Shown: piece by piece, positions 56,467 through 64,000 of the stretch
Layout: each line of letters opens with the position of its first letter
Numbering within the stretch: the stretch's first letter is position 1
Assembly (NCBI RefSeq): GCF_022701175.1
Contig: NZ_CP078088.1
Coordinates: 1,116,001-1,180,000, forward strand
DNA from: Allobaculum sp. Allo2
Lineage (GTDB): Bacteria; Bacillota_I; Bacilli_A; Erysipelotrichales; Erysipelotrichaceae
Direction of reading: 5' to 3'
DNA: 64,000 bases
Made by a program: the position numbers and the translations under genes
Notes under the pieces: model-generated
The model's database searches: none
The model's input: the letters and a program-made list of their open reading frames with translations, nothing else
What the model was told of the DNA's origin: nothing

Positions 56467-58674
56467 ATGGCGACTAAACACAGCGTCACGATTGAAGAAT
56501 GTATGGAACATATTCAGACCTACATTCATCGCAAAGAAAATCTTGAGCTGATCGAAAAAGCCTGGAAATTCGCAGATCATGCCCACGAGGGACAGAAGCG
56601 AAGATCGGGCGAACCGTATACGGTTCACGTCATTCAGGTCGCCGACATTCTGGCTGGACTGCACTGTTCGCCCAAAACCATTGCCGCCGGTCTGCTCCAT
56701 GACACGCTTGAAGACTGCGATGATGTTACGTACGAAATTCTGGAACAGGAATTTTCTACGGAAATCGCCGATCTGGTCGAAGCCGTCACCAAAATTGGAA
56801 AGATCAAAAGGAATTCAAGGACGAAAAGGAATACCAGGCCAGCAATCACCGCAAAATCTTTATCGCGATGGCCAAGGACGTCCGCGTCATTCTGATCAAA
56901 CTGGCTGACCGTCTTCATAACATGCGCACACTGGAATACCAGTCCGAATCCGCGCAGAAGCGCATCGCCCGCGAAACGCTCCAGGTGTACGCGCCGATCG
57001 CCCATCGTCTTGGTATTTCGCAGGTAAAAACGAACTCGAAGATCTGAGCTTCAAGTATCTCGATCCAAGAGAATACCAGAACATCAAGCAGCTCGTCGCC
57101 AACCGCGAAAGCGAACGTAACGAGCAGGTTACCGAGATGATCAACGACATCAAGACCATTCTCGACAATTACCATATTCCATACCGTATTTTCGGCCGCT
57201 CCAAGCACTTCTACTCCATCCATAAAAAGATGGTCACCAAGCACAAACGCTTCGAAGAAATTCTCGACTTGCAGGCGATTCGAATCATTACCGATTCCAT
57301 CGCGCACTGCTACGAAATTCTCGGCTACATTCACGCCACCTATACGCCAATCCCTGGCCGCTTCAAGGACTACATCGCGATGCCAAAAGCAACCTGTATC
57401 AGTCCCTGCACACAACGGTCATCTCCTCGGCATCCGGCAGCACGTTTGAAATCCAGATCCGTACCGAAGAGATGGATTCCGTTGCCGAAAAGGTGTCGCC
57501 GCCCACTGGCTGTACAAGGAAAACAAGTCTGGCATGGACGAGGGGATGCAGACGAGGGAAATGGAAGACAAGCTTTCCTGGTTCCGCGATTTCTCCATCA
57601 TCACCGACGAAGACAGTGAAGATCCGCTCGAATACATGAACACGGTGCAGAAGGACATTTTCGAAGCCAACGTCTACTGCTTCACCCCGCGCGGCAAAGT
57701 CATCTCGCTGCCCAGCGGGGCGACGCCCATTGACTTTGCCTATCGCATTCATACCGAAGTCGGCAACCATACTGTCGGCGCACAGGTCAACGGCGGCATC
57801 GTTCCGCTCAATACTCCCCTCAAAACCGGCGATGTGGTTTCGATCATGACCAACAAAGCGTCGGCCGGCCCTTCGCCCGACTGGATCAAGATCGTCAAGA
57901 GCGCCCACGCCCGAAACAAGATCCGTGCTTTTTCCAGAAACAGGCGCAGAAAGACAAGCGCGAAGATGTTCGCAAAGGACAGGAAATGTTAATGGACGAC
58001 ATGAAAAAGGCCGGACTCGATCCGTCCATCGTCCGTACATCCAAGAAAATCGACTCGATTTTGCAGAGCCTTTCCTTTAAAACGAGCGACGACCTGTACG
58101 CGGGCATTGCCGCCAAACGCATTCCGACTGCGGTCGTCATTGAACGTCTGAACACGACTAAGGCGGCCGTCGATGACAACGAAGAAATCATCAAGCTGTT
58201 CTCGAAAAACGAGAAAAGGAAAAAGTGTCCGACTGCGGCATCGTCGTACCGGGCATCGACACGATCAAAGTGTCCCTTTCGCCCTGCTGCTCGCCGATCC
58301 CCGGCGATGAAGTCGTCGGCTACATCACCAAGGGTCATGGCGTCAAAGTTCACTGCAGGGACTGCCCGAACATTGCCAAGGAGTCAAAGCGTCTGATTCC
58401 TGTCGCCTGGGGCGATAATCTCGAAGACAAAACGTATCCGGTTCACCTGCAGATCGAATCCAATGATCGCAATTATCTGCTTTCGGATCTCGTTACGGTT
58501 TTCCAGCAAAACGGCATTTCCATACGGGCCATCAATTCAACCGTCAATAGCGATTCGCTGACCGCGACGACCAAAATTGAAATCATGGTGCGGAATTCCG
58601 AATCTCTTGAACGTCTGATCGCCAATCTGCGCAAGGTTCGCTCCGTCCTTTCGGTCACCCGTGTCATCCTGTAA
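56467..58674 (+). CDS. rel: Bifunctional (p)ppGpp synthetase/hydrolase Rel (frame broken six times)
   Basis: 737 residues after correction. HD hydrolase domain ([22 protein letters not shown]), synthetase domain ([42 protein letters not shown]), TGS ([24 protein letters not shown]), a helical domain, a zinc-finger segment with CCSPIPGD and CRDCPN, and a C-terminal ACT domain. It makes and degrades the stringent-response alarmone. Breaks: A-runs 56806-56809, 57026-57030, 57385-57388 and 57488-57491, T-run 57929-57933, GG 58218-58219. AAAAAGGAGGCACCT precedes the ATG. Confidence 0.96.
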
Positions 58675-58972
58675 GCCGCTGCCCGCCCTGCACAAGAAAA
58701 GGCCATTGACCGCAAGATCGGACAGTTTGTACAAAACAGTTGAGCAATACTAGAAATTGATATCGACGGAAAGGTTTGTTTCGAAAATCGATCGTCATTC
58801 GATACAATACCCATATTGAGGCGGCGCTTTCAGAGAGTTTTCAAATCGGGCAGATCTTTCTGTTTCCGTGGGGCACTGGAAATTCGCAGTTCTGAAGGTG
58901 TGCGTCCCTTTGCGGCTTCTGGCTGCTTGACCGGAAAGCTCAAAAGGAAAAGAGAGACAGAAGGAGAATCGT
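58675..58972. promoter_or_regulatory. Leader region of the second lipoprotein
   Basis: A -10-like TACAAT (58803-58808) with a weak -35 (TTTCGA, 18 nt upstream) could start a 165-nt leader. A ribosome site AGAAGGAGAATCGT lies before the ATG. No gene is seen. Confidence 0.4.
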
Positions 58973-59436
58973 ATGTTTAAAAAACGTTTTGCTGCGGGTC
59001 TTCTTGCAGCAGGTATGCTGCTGGCAGGATGCAGCGGTTCCGGCGGTTCCGACGGCGCAAAAGCGGTTATGACCACGTGCACCGCAGAACAGGAAGGTCA
59101 GACCATTCAGGTTGTTCTGAACGCGCCCTCCGAAAACGCACAGATCAGCAGCATGGACATCGCCATTACTATGGACCTCTCGTCTGCGGGGGTTGACGGT
59201 GAACAGCTGATAGACCTGTATGGCAGTATGATTAAAAGCCAGGTAGCCCAAGAGCTGGGAATCGACGAAGAGGATCTGAACGTTACCGCGGACGGATCAA
59301 AGCTCAGTGTCACAGTATCGCTTAAGGATCCTAAGAAATTCTTCAGCAGTGTTCTTGGAGAAGAGGAAGTCAAAGACAGCGATCTCGTTTTTCCACAGCC
59401 AAAGCACAGCTCGAAGCACAGTTCACCTGTGAATAG
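58973..59436 (+). CDS. Small lipoprotein, paralogue 2 of 3 (frame broken near the end)
   Basis: 154 residues after correction. Lipobox LLAGC, a Ser/Gly linker, then TTCTAEQEGQTIQVVLNAPSE, DLSSAGVDGEQLIDLYGSM and GIDEEDLNV. The frame is lost in the T-run 59388-59392; one more T gives DSDLVFSTAKAQLEAQFTCE and a stop at 59436. A terminator at 59457 supports that end. As read, the frame would run on to 59653 through the terminator. It is clearly related to the neighbour at 59914 (SAGVEGQDLLDQYGESM, DEDLVFS). Function unknown. Confidence 0.8.
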
Positions 59437-59456
59437 TTCAAAGCTTCCGCTGTATG

Positions 59457-59494
59457 CAAAACCGTTTCTTCCTGTTGGGGAAGAAACGGTTTTT
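59457..59494 (+). terminator. Terminator after lipoprotein 2
   Basis: AAAACCGTTTCTTCC pairs with GGAAGAAACGGTTTT, followed by T. The next 420 nt up to the third lipoprotein contain a -10-like TATACT (59811-59816) and no gene. Confidence 0.9.
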
Positions 59495-59913
59495 GTGGAC
59501 GCCCGCCCCTCTCACACAAAGCCGAACCCTCAGCAGAGCAGAAGAACAAAGGGGAAAGTTTCTGGTGCGCTTAATATTGTGCGAAAGAACGAGCTCCATT
59601 TCGAAGACATCTTTTCCGCCCGGATTTTGCGCGCTCAAGATGAGGAAAGCTGAATAAAGCTGTACAGAAACGGATGAACTTTAAGGGGAAAGAAGAATAC
59701 TTTCAAAAAAGCAAAATCATATTTCGATCCTTTTTGAAAATCGAGCCAGATACAGGTGTTCCATAAGGATTGAGTGCTTCCCCCTGAAAATGTCAAAACG
59801 TGCCATAGGGTATACTGGATTCAACCTGGATAATTTACCCTTCAGGAAAGAAAATGCCTGCTGGATCGCATGCGATCCGACAGGATAAGAAAACGCGAAG
59901 AGAGGTATTTTAA

Positions 59914-60392
59914 ATGAGAAAGAGAAAGAATGGCCGCGCTGTCGCATCCGCTTTACTCATAGCGGGCACACTGCTGGCAGGATGCAGCAGTTCGAAGCCA
60001 GCAGGAAGTGAGGTCAAAGCGGAGGTGCTGACCTGCACCGTTTCACAGGAAAACCCGATCGTGAAGGTTATTATAAAAGCTCCTTTCAAAGATGAAATGG
60101 TGAACTCGATGGAATACGTTGTGATCTATGATCTTGGATCCGCCGGTGTGGAAGGACAGGATCTGCTGGATCAGTATGGCGAGTCCATGAAGTCGGATAT
60201 GGCTCAGGCATATGGAATACCAGAAGACAAAATCGATTTGAAGACGGAAGGGAATCTCCTCCAGGCCAGCATCGTCTTTGATGATCCCAAAGAACGTTTA
60301 ACCGACATTCTTGGAAAGAGAAAGTCAGCGACGAGGATCTGGTTTTCTCCCGTTTCAAATCGCAGATCGCCAATAAGCTGATGTGCGAGTAA
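59914..60392 (+). CDS. Small lipoprotein, paralogue 3 of 3 (frame broken near the end)
   Basis: 159 residues after correction. Lipobox LLAGC (about residue 25), SSSKPAGSEVKAEVLTCTVSQ, VIYDLGSAGVEGQDLLDQYG and GIPEDKIDLKTEGN. One A is missing in 60315-60317; restoring it gives ILGKEKVSDEDLVFS and the C-terminus IANKLMCE at 60392. It probably arose by tandem duplication with the gene at 58973. AGAGAGGTATTTTAA precedes the ATG. Confidence 0.8.
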
Positions 60393-60434
60393 TTCCATTG
60401 ATCTCTGGGAAAAGAACCGTTTCCAAAAATGATA

Positions 60435-60497
60435 AGCTCCCCGGCGAGCAGACACGTGAAATAAACAAACGTGTTCTTCTTGAAAGGGAGCTTTTCT
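60435..60497 (+). terminator. Terminator after lipoprotein 3
   Basis: AAGCTCCC (60435-60442) pairs with GGGAGCTT (60487-60494), with an inner ACACGT/ACGTGT stem, then TTCT. Confidence 0.65.
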
Positions 60498-60724
60498 GAC
60501 CTCCACAGATGGTATCTCTCGGGGTTTCTACCTTATCTCAAGCCCCTTCAATTCAGCGATAGGTAAAGCACTTTTGGTTATCCTCCAACATTTAAGAACT
60601 TTCTAAAAGCCTCTCTCCTGATACGGTGGGGTTTTGTGGAAAAATACAGTATTTCTGTTATTTTGACCCTAAACCGTATATAATTTTCGAACAGGGATAA
60701 AAGCTCCAGAACAACCGAATTACG

Positions 60725-60752
60725 TATAATTTGCAGATAGGGTCCTATCTGC
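60725..60752 (+). promoter_or_regulatory. Promoter -10 and palindromic operator of the ImmA/XRE cassette
   Basis: TATAAT (60725-60730) is followed at once by the palindrome GCAGATAGG-GT-CCTATCTGC (60733-60752), which covers the predicted start site. Another TATAAT lies at 60679-60684. Neither has a good -35 at normal distance. The palindrome is a likely binding site for the XRE-like partner. Confidence 0.6.
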
Positions 60753-60796
60753 ATTTTGTTTCTCGTTCAAGAATTAAAGAGAAAGAGGGTGTTAAT

Positions 60797-62293
60797 GTGA
60801 AAACCATGGATGACTTCAAAGCTTATCTGTTGAAAGTATATAAAGGAAAAATCGAGGAGCGGATTTCTGAAGATTTGACAGATTTGTTTAATCAGATTTG
60901 TGAGTTCAAGAATAATTGGTGCAAACAACCAGTCATTAAGTCTGATTTCACTCTGCTTGAATGCGAGCTAGAATTTTCTTCAATGTCGAAAATTATCGCA
61001 CATCTCCTGGTCGATGTTCATTTCGCTTGTTATGAAGTGACAATGGATAATGATGGAAATGCCGACTGGGATGTCTACGCTGCTGACCAACACACTGGAG
61101 CCTATCTTAAGCTCGAGGCGGATATCAAAGACGATCTCACCTGGTTTCAAATCTGCGATTCTTCACTGATCATTTCTGAAGATCCTTTTGAATACTTCAA
61201 AGCAAGACTTCCGGAAAATGGCCTGTTCTACTCAGACAAACTTCTCCCCCAAATTACATCTCACGACCTTAACGCTGTCGCATGTAGATTCCTGGAGGAC
61301 TGCTATTATTCCAACCCTGAATGTGAACGTGGCAAAGAAATCGACCTCATGAAGTTGGCGGAAAATATGAGGCTGACCGTTAAACTGATCAGTACCCTGT
61401 GCCGTCATGAAATTGACGGACAAATCTTCTTCAGTGATGGAACATACACCGATTACAATATGTGGACCGATACTTGCTCACAGGAAAACGCTACTCCTGG
61501 AACTGTGGTGGTTTATACGGGCCACTCTAGCAATCGGCACAACAACACATTAGTTCATGAGTGCTTGCACTGGTATTTGCATCGAGCATCATTCTATTTG
61601 CAGAGACTATTAGGACATGAGCTGCCGAGCATAACTTGTCGAAAAAGCACAATGCAAGGCTATGAACACGGTGATTACTGTCAAATTCGCGAGTGGCAAT
61701 CCAATAAGATTTCCCCACTCGTGCTGGTTCCATCCAGTGATAACTTACTGGAGTTAGCCCATGCTGAATTTGAAAAGGTGATTCAATCAGATCCCGGGTG
61801 TTTTCAACTAGATGCGGCAGACTCTGTAATCCGATCATTGGCAAAAAAATATAACGTATCTCCTCAGCTTTTTGCGATCCGCCTCAAAGAAGAAGGGGCA
61901 AAAAACTTAGACGGCTTTTATCGGTGTCCAAACAAAAAGTCTGTTGGCTTATCTTCCTATTGCGATCCATACCTTCTTCGTGATTGGGAACTGCGATTTG
62001 GTCAAACCTATGACATTTCTTTAGAAGAGTTTGAACAGTGGCTAGAAGAGAATCCTACAATGAAAGAAGCCCACGATCTCAACATCATTAAGCATATTGA
62101 CGGTCACGTGTGCCTAGTGAAACCAAATTTATGTTCGCCGGTCAGTCCATCAAATTTATCTGAGTATGCCCGAATGCATATGGATGAATTCTGCCTTGTT
62201 TTTAACGAAAACAAATCTCGAAATTCTTATGGAGACAATTCATCCATCCAAAACCCGAATCGTGCTGTTCCTGTTGATACTTTTAAAAGGTGA
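60797..62293 (+). CDS. ImmA/IrrE-type metalloprotease with long N-terminal extension
   Basis: 498 residues, unbroken and visibly more A+T-rich than the host genes. The zinc motif HECLH lies at about residue 254. It is followed by EWQSNKISPLVLVP, matching the ExxAN-x-FAxxLLMP-like element that supplies the third ligand in ImmA/IrrE (DUF955) proteases, then LAKKYNVSPQLFAIRLKEEG, the family's C-terminal helix pattern. The first 200 residues match nothing I know. GTG 60797 has AAAGAGGG upstream. The stop overlaps the next start (GTGA). Family known roles: cleavage of repressors, or as the toxic part of toxin-antitoxin-like pairs. Which applies here is inference. Confidence 0.75.
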   Translation: MKTMDDFKAYLLKVYKGKIEERISEDLTDLFNQICEFKNNWCKQPVIKSDFTLLECELEFSSMSKIIAHLLVDVHFACYEVTMDNDGNADWDVYAADQHTGAYLKLEADIKDDLTWFQICDSSLIISEDPFEYFKARLPENGLFYSDKLLPQITSHDLNAVACRFLEDCYYSNPECERGKEIDLMKLAENMRLTVKLISTLCRHEIDGQIFFSDGTYTDYNMWTDTCSQENATPGTVVVYTGHSSNRHNNTLVHECLHWYLHRASFYLQRLLGHELPSITCRKSTMQGYEHGDYCQIREWQSNKISPLVLVPSSDNLLELAHAEFEKVIQSDPGCFQLDAADSVIRSLAKKYNVSPQLFAIRLKEEGAKNLDGFYRCPNKKSVGLSSYCDPYLLRDWELRFGQTYDISLEEFEQWLEENPTMKEAHDLNIIKHIDGHVCLVKPNLCSPVSPSNLSEYARMHMDEFCLVFNENKSRNSYGDNSSIQNPNRAVPVDTFKR

Positions 62294-62733
62294 AACAGAT
62301 CATTCTGACAAACCCAACCAACCAGGAAGCAATGCAGTGGATCAAGAAACAAAGTGACGATATTCGCAATACACTGCGGACACTTGTTCAAGAGTTGAGC
62401 GCCGATACCAAAACTCTAAAAAAGTGGTCTGGATATACTACTGAAGCCATAGCCTATCAGGGTCATATAAGCGAAAGTGCGTTCAAAAATATCCTTTCTA
62501 GCAAAACCGAGGAGCCAAAACTCGAGACGCTCATCTGCCTTTGTTTTGGTATGAAATTGCCATACAAGCTTTCACTTGCTCTTTTGGAAGCCGGTGGAAA
62601 ACACCTCAATAATTCTGAAACGCAATCTTGCTACGATGAGATATTGCAGAACTATACATATGATTCACTCGAAGTCGCCAACGCATATCTAGCCTGGTGC
62701 GATATAAAACCTCTAGGAAATCCGTTGGATTAG
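62290..62733 (+). CDS. XRE-like helix-turn-helix protein paired with the ImmA-type protease
   Basis: 147 residues. The central part (ISESAFKNILSSKTEEPKLE followed by TLICLCFGMKLPYKLSLALLEAGG) is the HTH_3/XRE recognition pattern with the typical 'P-x-L-E-T-L-I-x-I-C' and 'LLEAG' ends. The N-terminal 50 residues are helical and the C-terminal 50 may bind a partner. GTG start inside the ImmA stop codon (GTGA) implies translational coupling. It is the probable repressor of, and antidote or substrate for, the upstream protease. Composition is A+T-rich like its partner. Confidence 0.7.
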   Translation: MKQIILTNPTNQEAMQWIKKQSDDIRNTLRTLVQELSADTKTLKKWSGYTTEAIAYQGHISESAFKNILSSKTEEPKLETLICLCFGMKLPYKLSLALLEAGGKHLNNSETQSCYDEILQNYTYDSLEVANAYLAWCDIKPLGNPLD

Positions 62734-62767
62734 GTATTTCAAGTAACCAAATCAACCCCTGTAAAAA

Positions 62768-62809
62768 CCTCCAGAACGCGGAAACCAACCATTGTTCGGA
62801 GGCTTTTTT
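62768..62809 (+). terminator. Terminator of the ImmA/XRE cassette
   Basis: CCTCC-(A)-GAAC pairs with GTTC-GGAGG, then TTTTTT. Confidence 0.85.
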
Positions 62810-62863
62810 GTGCTCGTACTTTATTTAAAGCATTAGTTGTACGTTGCTTCACCACAATCATTG

Positions 62864-63050
62864 GGCACTTGAAGTGCCTTTCACCATTTCCGTCACCCAC
62901 GTATTCTGACTATGCGAGGCAGCCAATGCCTCTAGAAAGTCAAAATCCTACACGGTGGCCACCGGACTGGATTCATTAAACCGAATGCCGAGTCCGTCAT
63001 CTTTACTACGTCTTTTTCTGTATGCCTGCGGACTCAGTCTGCAGGTTTTT
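62864..63050 (+). other. Run of hairpins ending in a terminator or attenuator
   Basis: GGCACT/AGTGCC (62864-62878), GAGGCA/TGCCTC (62916-62932), palindrome CGGTGGCCACCG (62953-62964), then CCTGC/GCAGG with TTTTT (63025-63050). This lies directly before the phage-type genes and may be a small RNA, a leader with attenuator or a set of repressor sites. No family was recognised. Confidence 0.4.
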
Positions 63051-63081
63051 GTTTTCCGGTCGGTGGGACCGAGTCGGAAAA

Positions 63082-63522
63082 GTGCTCATCAGATATGAAG
63101 ACAACTACATCGAAATCCCAGTAAACCCAGAAGAATGCCCCTATGACCAGGAGTGGTTCGAAGAAAACATCAACAAGCCGGAATACAACATCTGGCACCG
63201 TGAAACCCGCCATCTTGATGGCCGTTATAACGGAACCGACGAAGCAACACTTTATCTGTGGGACCAGGTAGCCGCCAATGCTCCATCGCTCGAAGAGACG
63301 GTCTCCAACAAGATCCTCGAAGAAGACATCCACGCCTGGATTGACCAGGTCTTGGACGAATACGAGAAAGACCTGTTCCTCTCCGTCGCCTACGATCGTG
63401 TCTGCACCACTCAAGAGTATGCCGCGATGCACGATCTCAAAGCTACAACAGTCAGAAAAAGACTGGAGCGTGTTCGAACAAAAATGAAAAAGCTGTCACG
63501 CAGTCCCCATTCTCGTGGCTAA
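63082..63522 (+). CDS. Phage/ICE-type sigma-70 region-4-like protein
   Basis: 146 residues. It begins VLIRYEDNYIEIPVNPEEC, a start typical of small sigma-like proteins in Firmicute conjugative elements and prophages. A C-terminal helix-turn-helix follows (DLFLSVAYDRVCTTQEYAAM, then LKATTVRKRLERVRTKMKKL). GTG 63082 was chosen because the upstream ATG (63022) lies inside the attenuator hairpin. No strong ribosome site is visible. It likely drives or regulates element genes. Confidence 0.6.
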   Translation: MLIRYEDNYIEIPVNPEECPYDQEWFEENINKPEYNIWHRETRHLDGRYNGTDEATLYLWDQVAANAPSLEETVSNKILEEDIHAWIDQVLDEYEKDLFLSVAYDRVCTTQEYAAMHDLKATTVRKRLERVRTKMKKLSRSPHSRG

Positions 63523-63541
63523 CCAGTGAGGAGGTATCCAA

Positions 63542-63907
63542 ATGAAAAACTTGGAAGCAATCAGCCAGGAAATGCTGAAAGCCAGCATCGACCTTTTCTT
63601 AAAAGCCGAAGACGAAGAAGCAATCTTCTCTCTGCTCCATCGTATCACTGAGAATCCCGCACCAGTCGGAATTATCCAGATCGCCAAAGACTACGATCAA
63701 TCACCGTTTGTGATGGAAGAAATGCTCGATGCCATGGATTGGACTTATCACGGGTTCGTCAATCCAACACACCTTGCACAGGGTCTGTGCGTCGTTGACC
63801 GAAAAGGTCAGCTGAGAATCACACCAGCAGGTCGAATCAAACTTCTGCTGGACTTCATGAAGGATGGGTTTCTTCCCGTCGTCAAAGAAAACAAGGAGGC
63901 AGCATGA
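63542..63907 (+). CDS. Hypothetical mobile-element protein
   Basis: 121 residues, not recognised. It has a winged-helix-like feel in the centre (GIIQIAKDYDQSPFVMEEML...RKGQLRITPAGRIKLLLDF) but no firm family. GTGAGGAGGTATCCAA precedes the ATG. The stop overlaps the next start (ATGA), so it belongs to the same operon as the sigma-like and antirepressor genes. Confidence 0.7.
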   Translation: MKNLEAISQEMLKASIDLFLKAEDEEAIFSLLHRITENPAPVGIIQIAKDYDQSPFVMEEMLDAMDWTYHGFVNPTHLAQGLCVVDRKGQLRITPAGRIKLLLDFMKDGFLPVVKENKEAA

Positions 63908-64000
63908 ACGAATTGATCCGCTACAACACCGAAAACGAACCCTACATCGAGGGTCGCGCGCTCCATCAGGCACTGGGCGTTAAGTCGAAATATGCCGACT
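63904..64000 (+). CDS. AntA/AntB-type phage antirepressor, N-terminal fragment
   Basis: Starts at ATG 63904 after GGAGGCAGC and runs off the window. The 32 visible residues contain EGRALHQALGVKSKYAD, matching the 'RELHEFLxVKTxF/YxxW' beginning of AntA/Ant antirepressors, which lift phage lysogenic repression. Confidence 0.7.
   Translation, partial: MNELIRYNTENEPYIEGRALHQALGVKSKYAD

Noticed and set aside
6798-60392. Programmed ribosomal frameshifting or widespread gene decay as an explanation for the many frame breaks
   Set aside because: The breaks fall at different homopolymers, mostly need the same one-base addition, lack slippery heptamers with stimulatory structures, and hit genes that cannot be lost. 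Sequencing error is the simpler account.

Overview
The window comes from a low-to-mid G+C Gram-positive bacterium (Bacillota). The 16S sequence, the Prp/L27 pair, the short SMC protein and the general gene content point to the Erysipelotrichia (Erysipelotrichaceae-like). That placement is inferred from recognition, not from an alignment.

Layout. 1-0.7 kb: 3' end of an O-antigen-ligase-like membrane protein. 1.0-6.3 kb: complete rrn operon (tandem promoters, boxB/boxA leader, 16S, tRNA-free spacer, 23S, 5S, terminator). 6.8-12.3 kb: accessory metabolism and regulation (HAD phosphatase, MFS transporter divergent from an AraC regulator, Ogt DNA repair, MerR-flavodoxin operon, maltose-type acetyltransferase). 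12.37-14.85 kb: complete IS66-family element with perfect 8-bp target duplication. 15-17.3 kb: ABC-2 exporter. 17.7-21.9 kb: pyrH-frr-uppS-cdsA-rseP. 22-23.6 kb: SseB-like protein and hemolysin III. 24-28.3 kb: smc-ftsY-ylxM. 28.7-36.8 kb: ackA, nrnA-like, dnaE, rplU-prp-rpmA, obg. 37.2-44.2 kb: a secreted multidomain GH110-type galactosidase of about 2,320 residues. 44.5-50.3 kb: membrane glycosyltransferase, exonuclease III, then a minus-strand serC-serA-DUF1015 operon. 50.8-58.7 kb: ruvA, ruvB, recJ, apt, rel. 53, 59 and 60 kb: three related small lipoproteins. 60.7 kb to the end: mobile region with an ImmA/IrrE-type metalloprotease + XRE-like pair, then phage/ICE-type genes (sigma-like HTH protein, hypothetical, AntA-type antirepressor) running off the window.

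Sequence quality dominates interpretation. About 49 frame breaks occur in 25 otherwise well-conserved genes, including essential ones (smc, dnaE, ftsY, rel, rplU). Almost all are explained by one missing base in a short homopolymer, and restoring those bases gives full-length products. I treat them as residual sequencing errors and annotate the joined genes as CDS, giving the break positions. The mobile genes after 60.7 kb, and obg, ruvB, pyrH, frr and cdsA, are unbroken.

The strongest biological leads are the ImmA/XRE two-gene cassette with its own palindromic operator, a GH110 enzyme with an internally duplicated three-domain unit, a three-member lipoprotein family with a conserved cysteine pair, a MerR-type promoter whose predicted start coincides with the merR ATG, and an unusually acidic insert in RseP.
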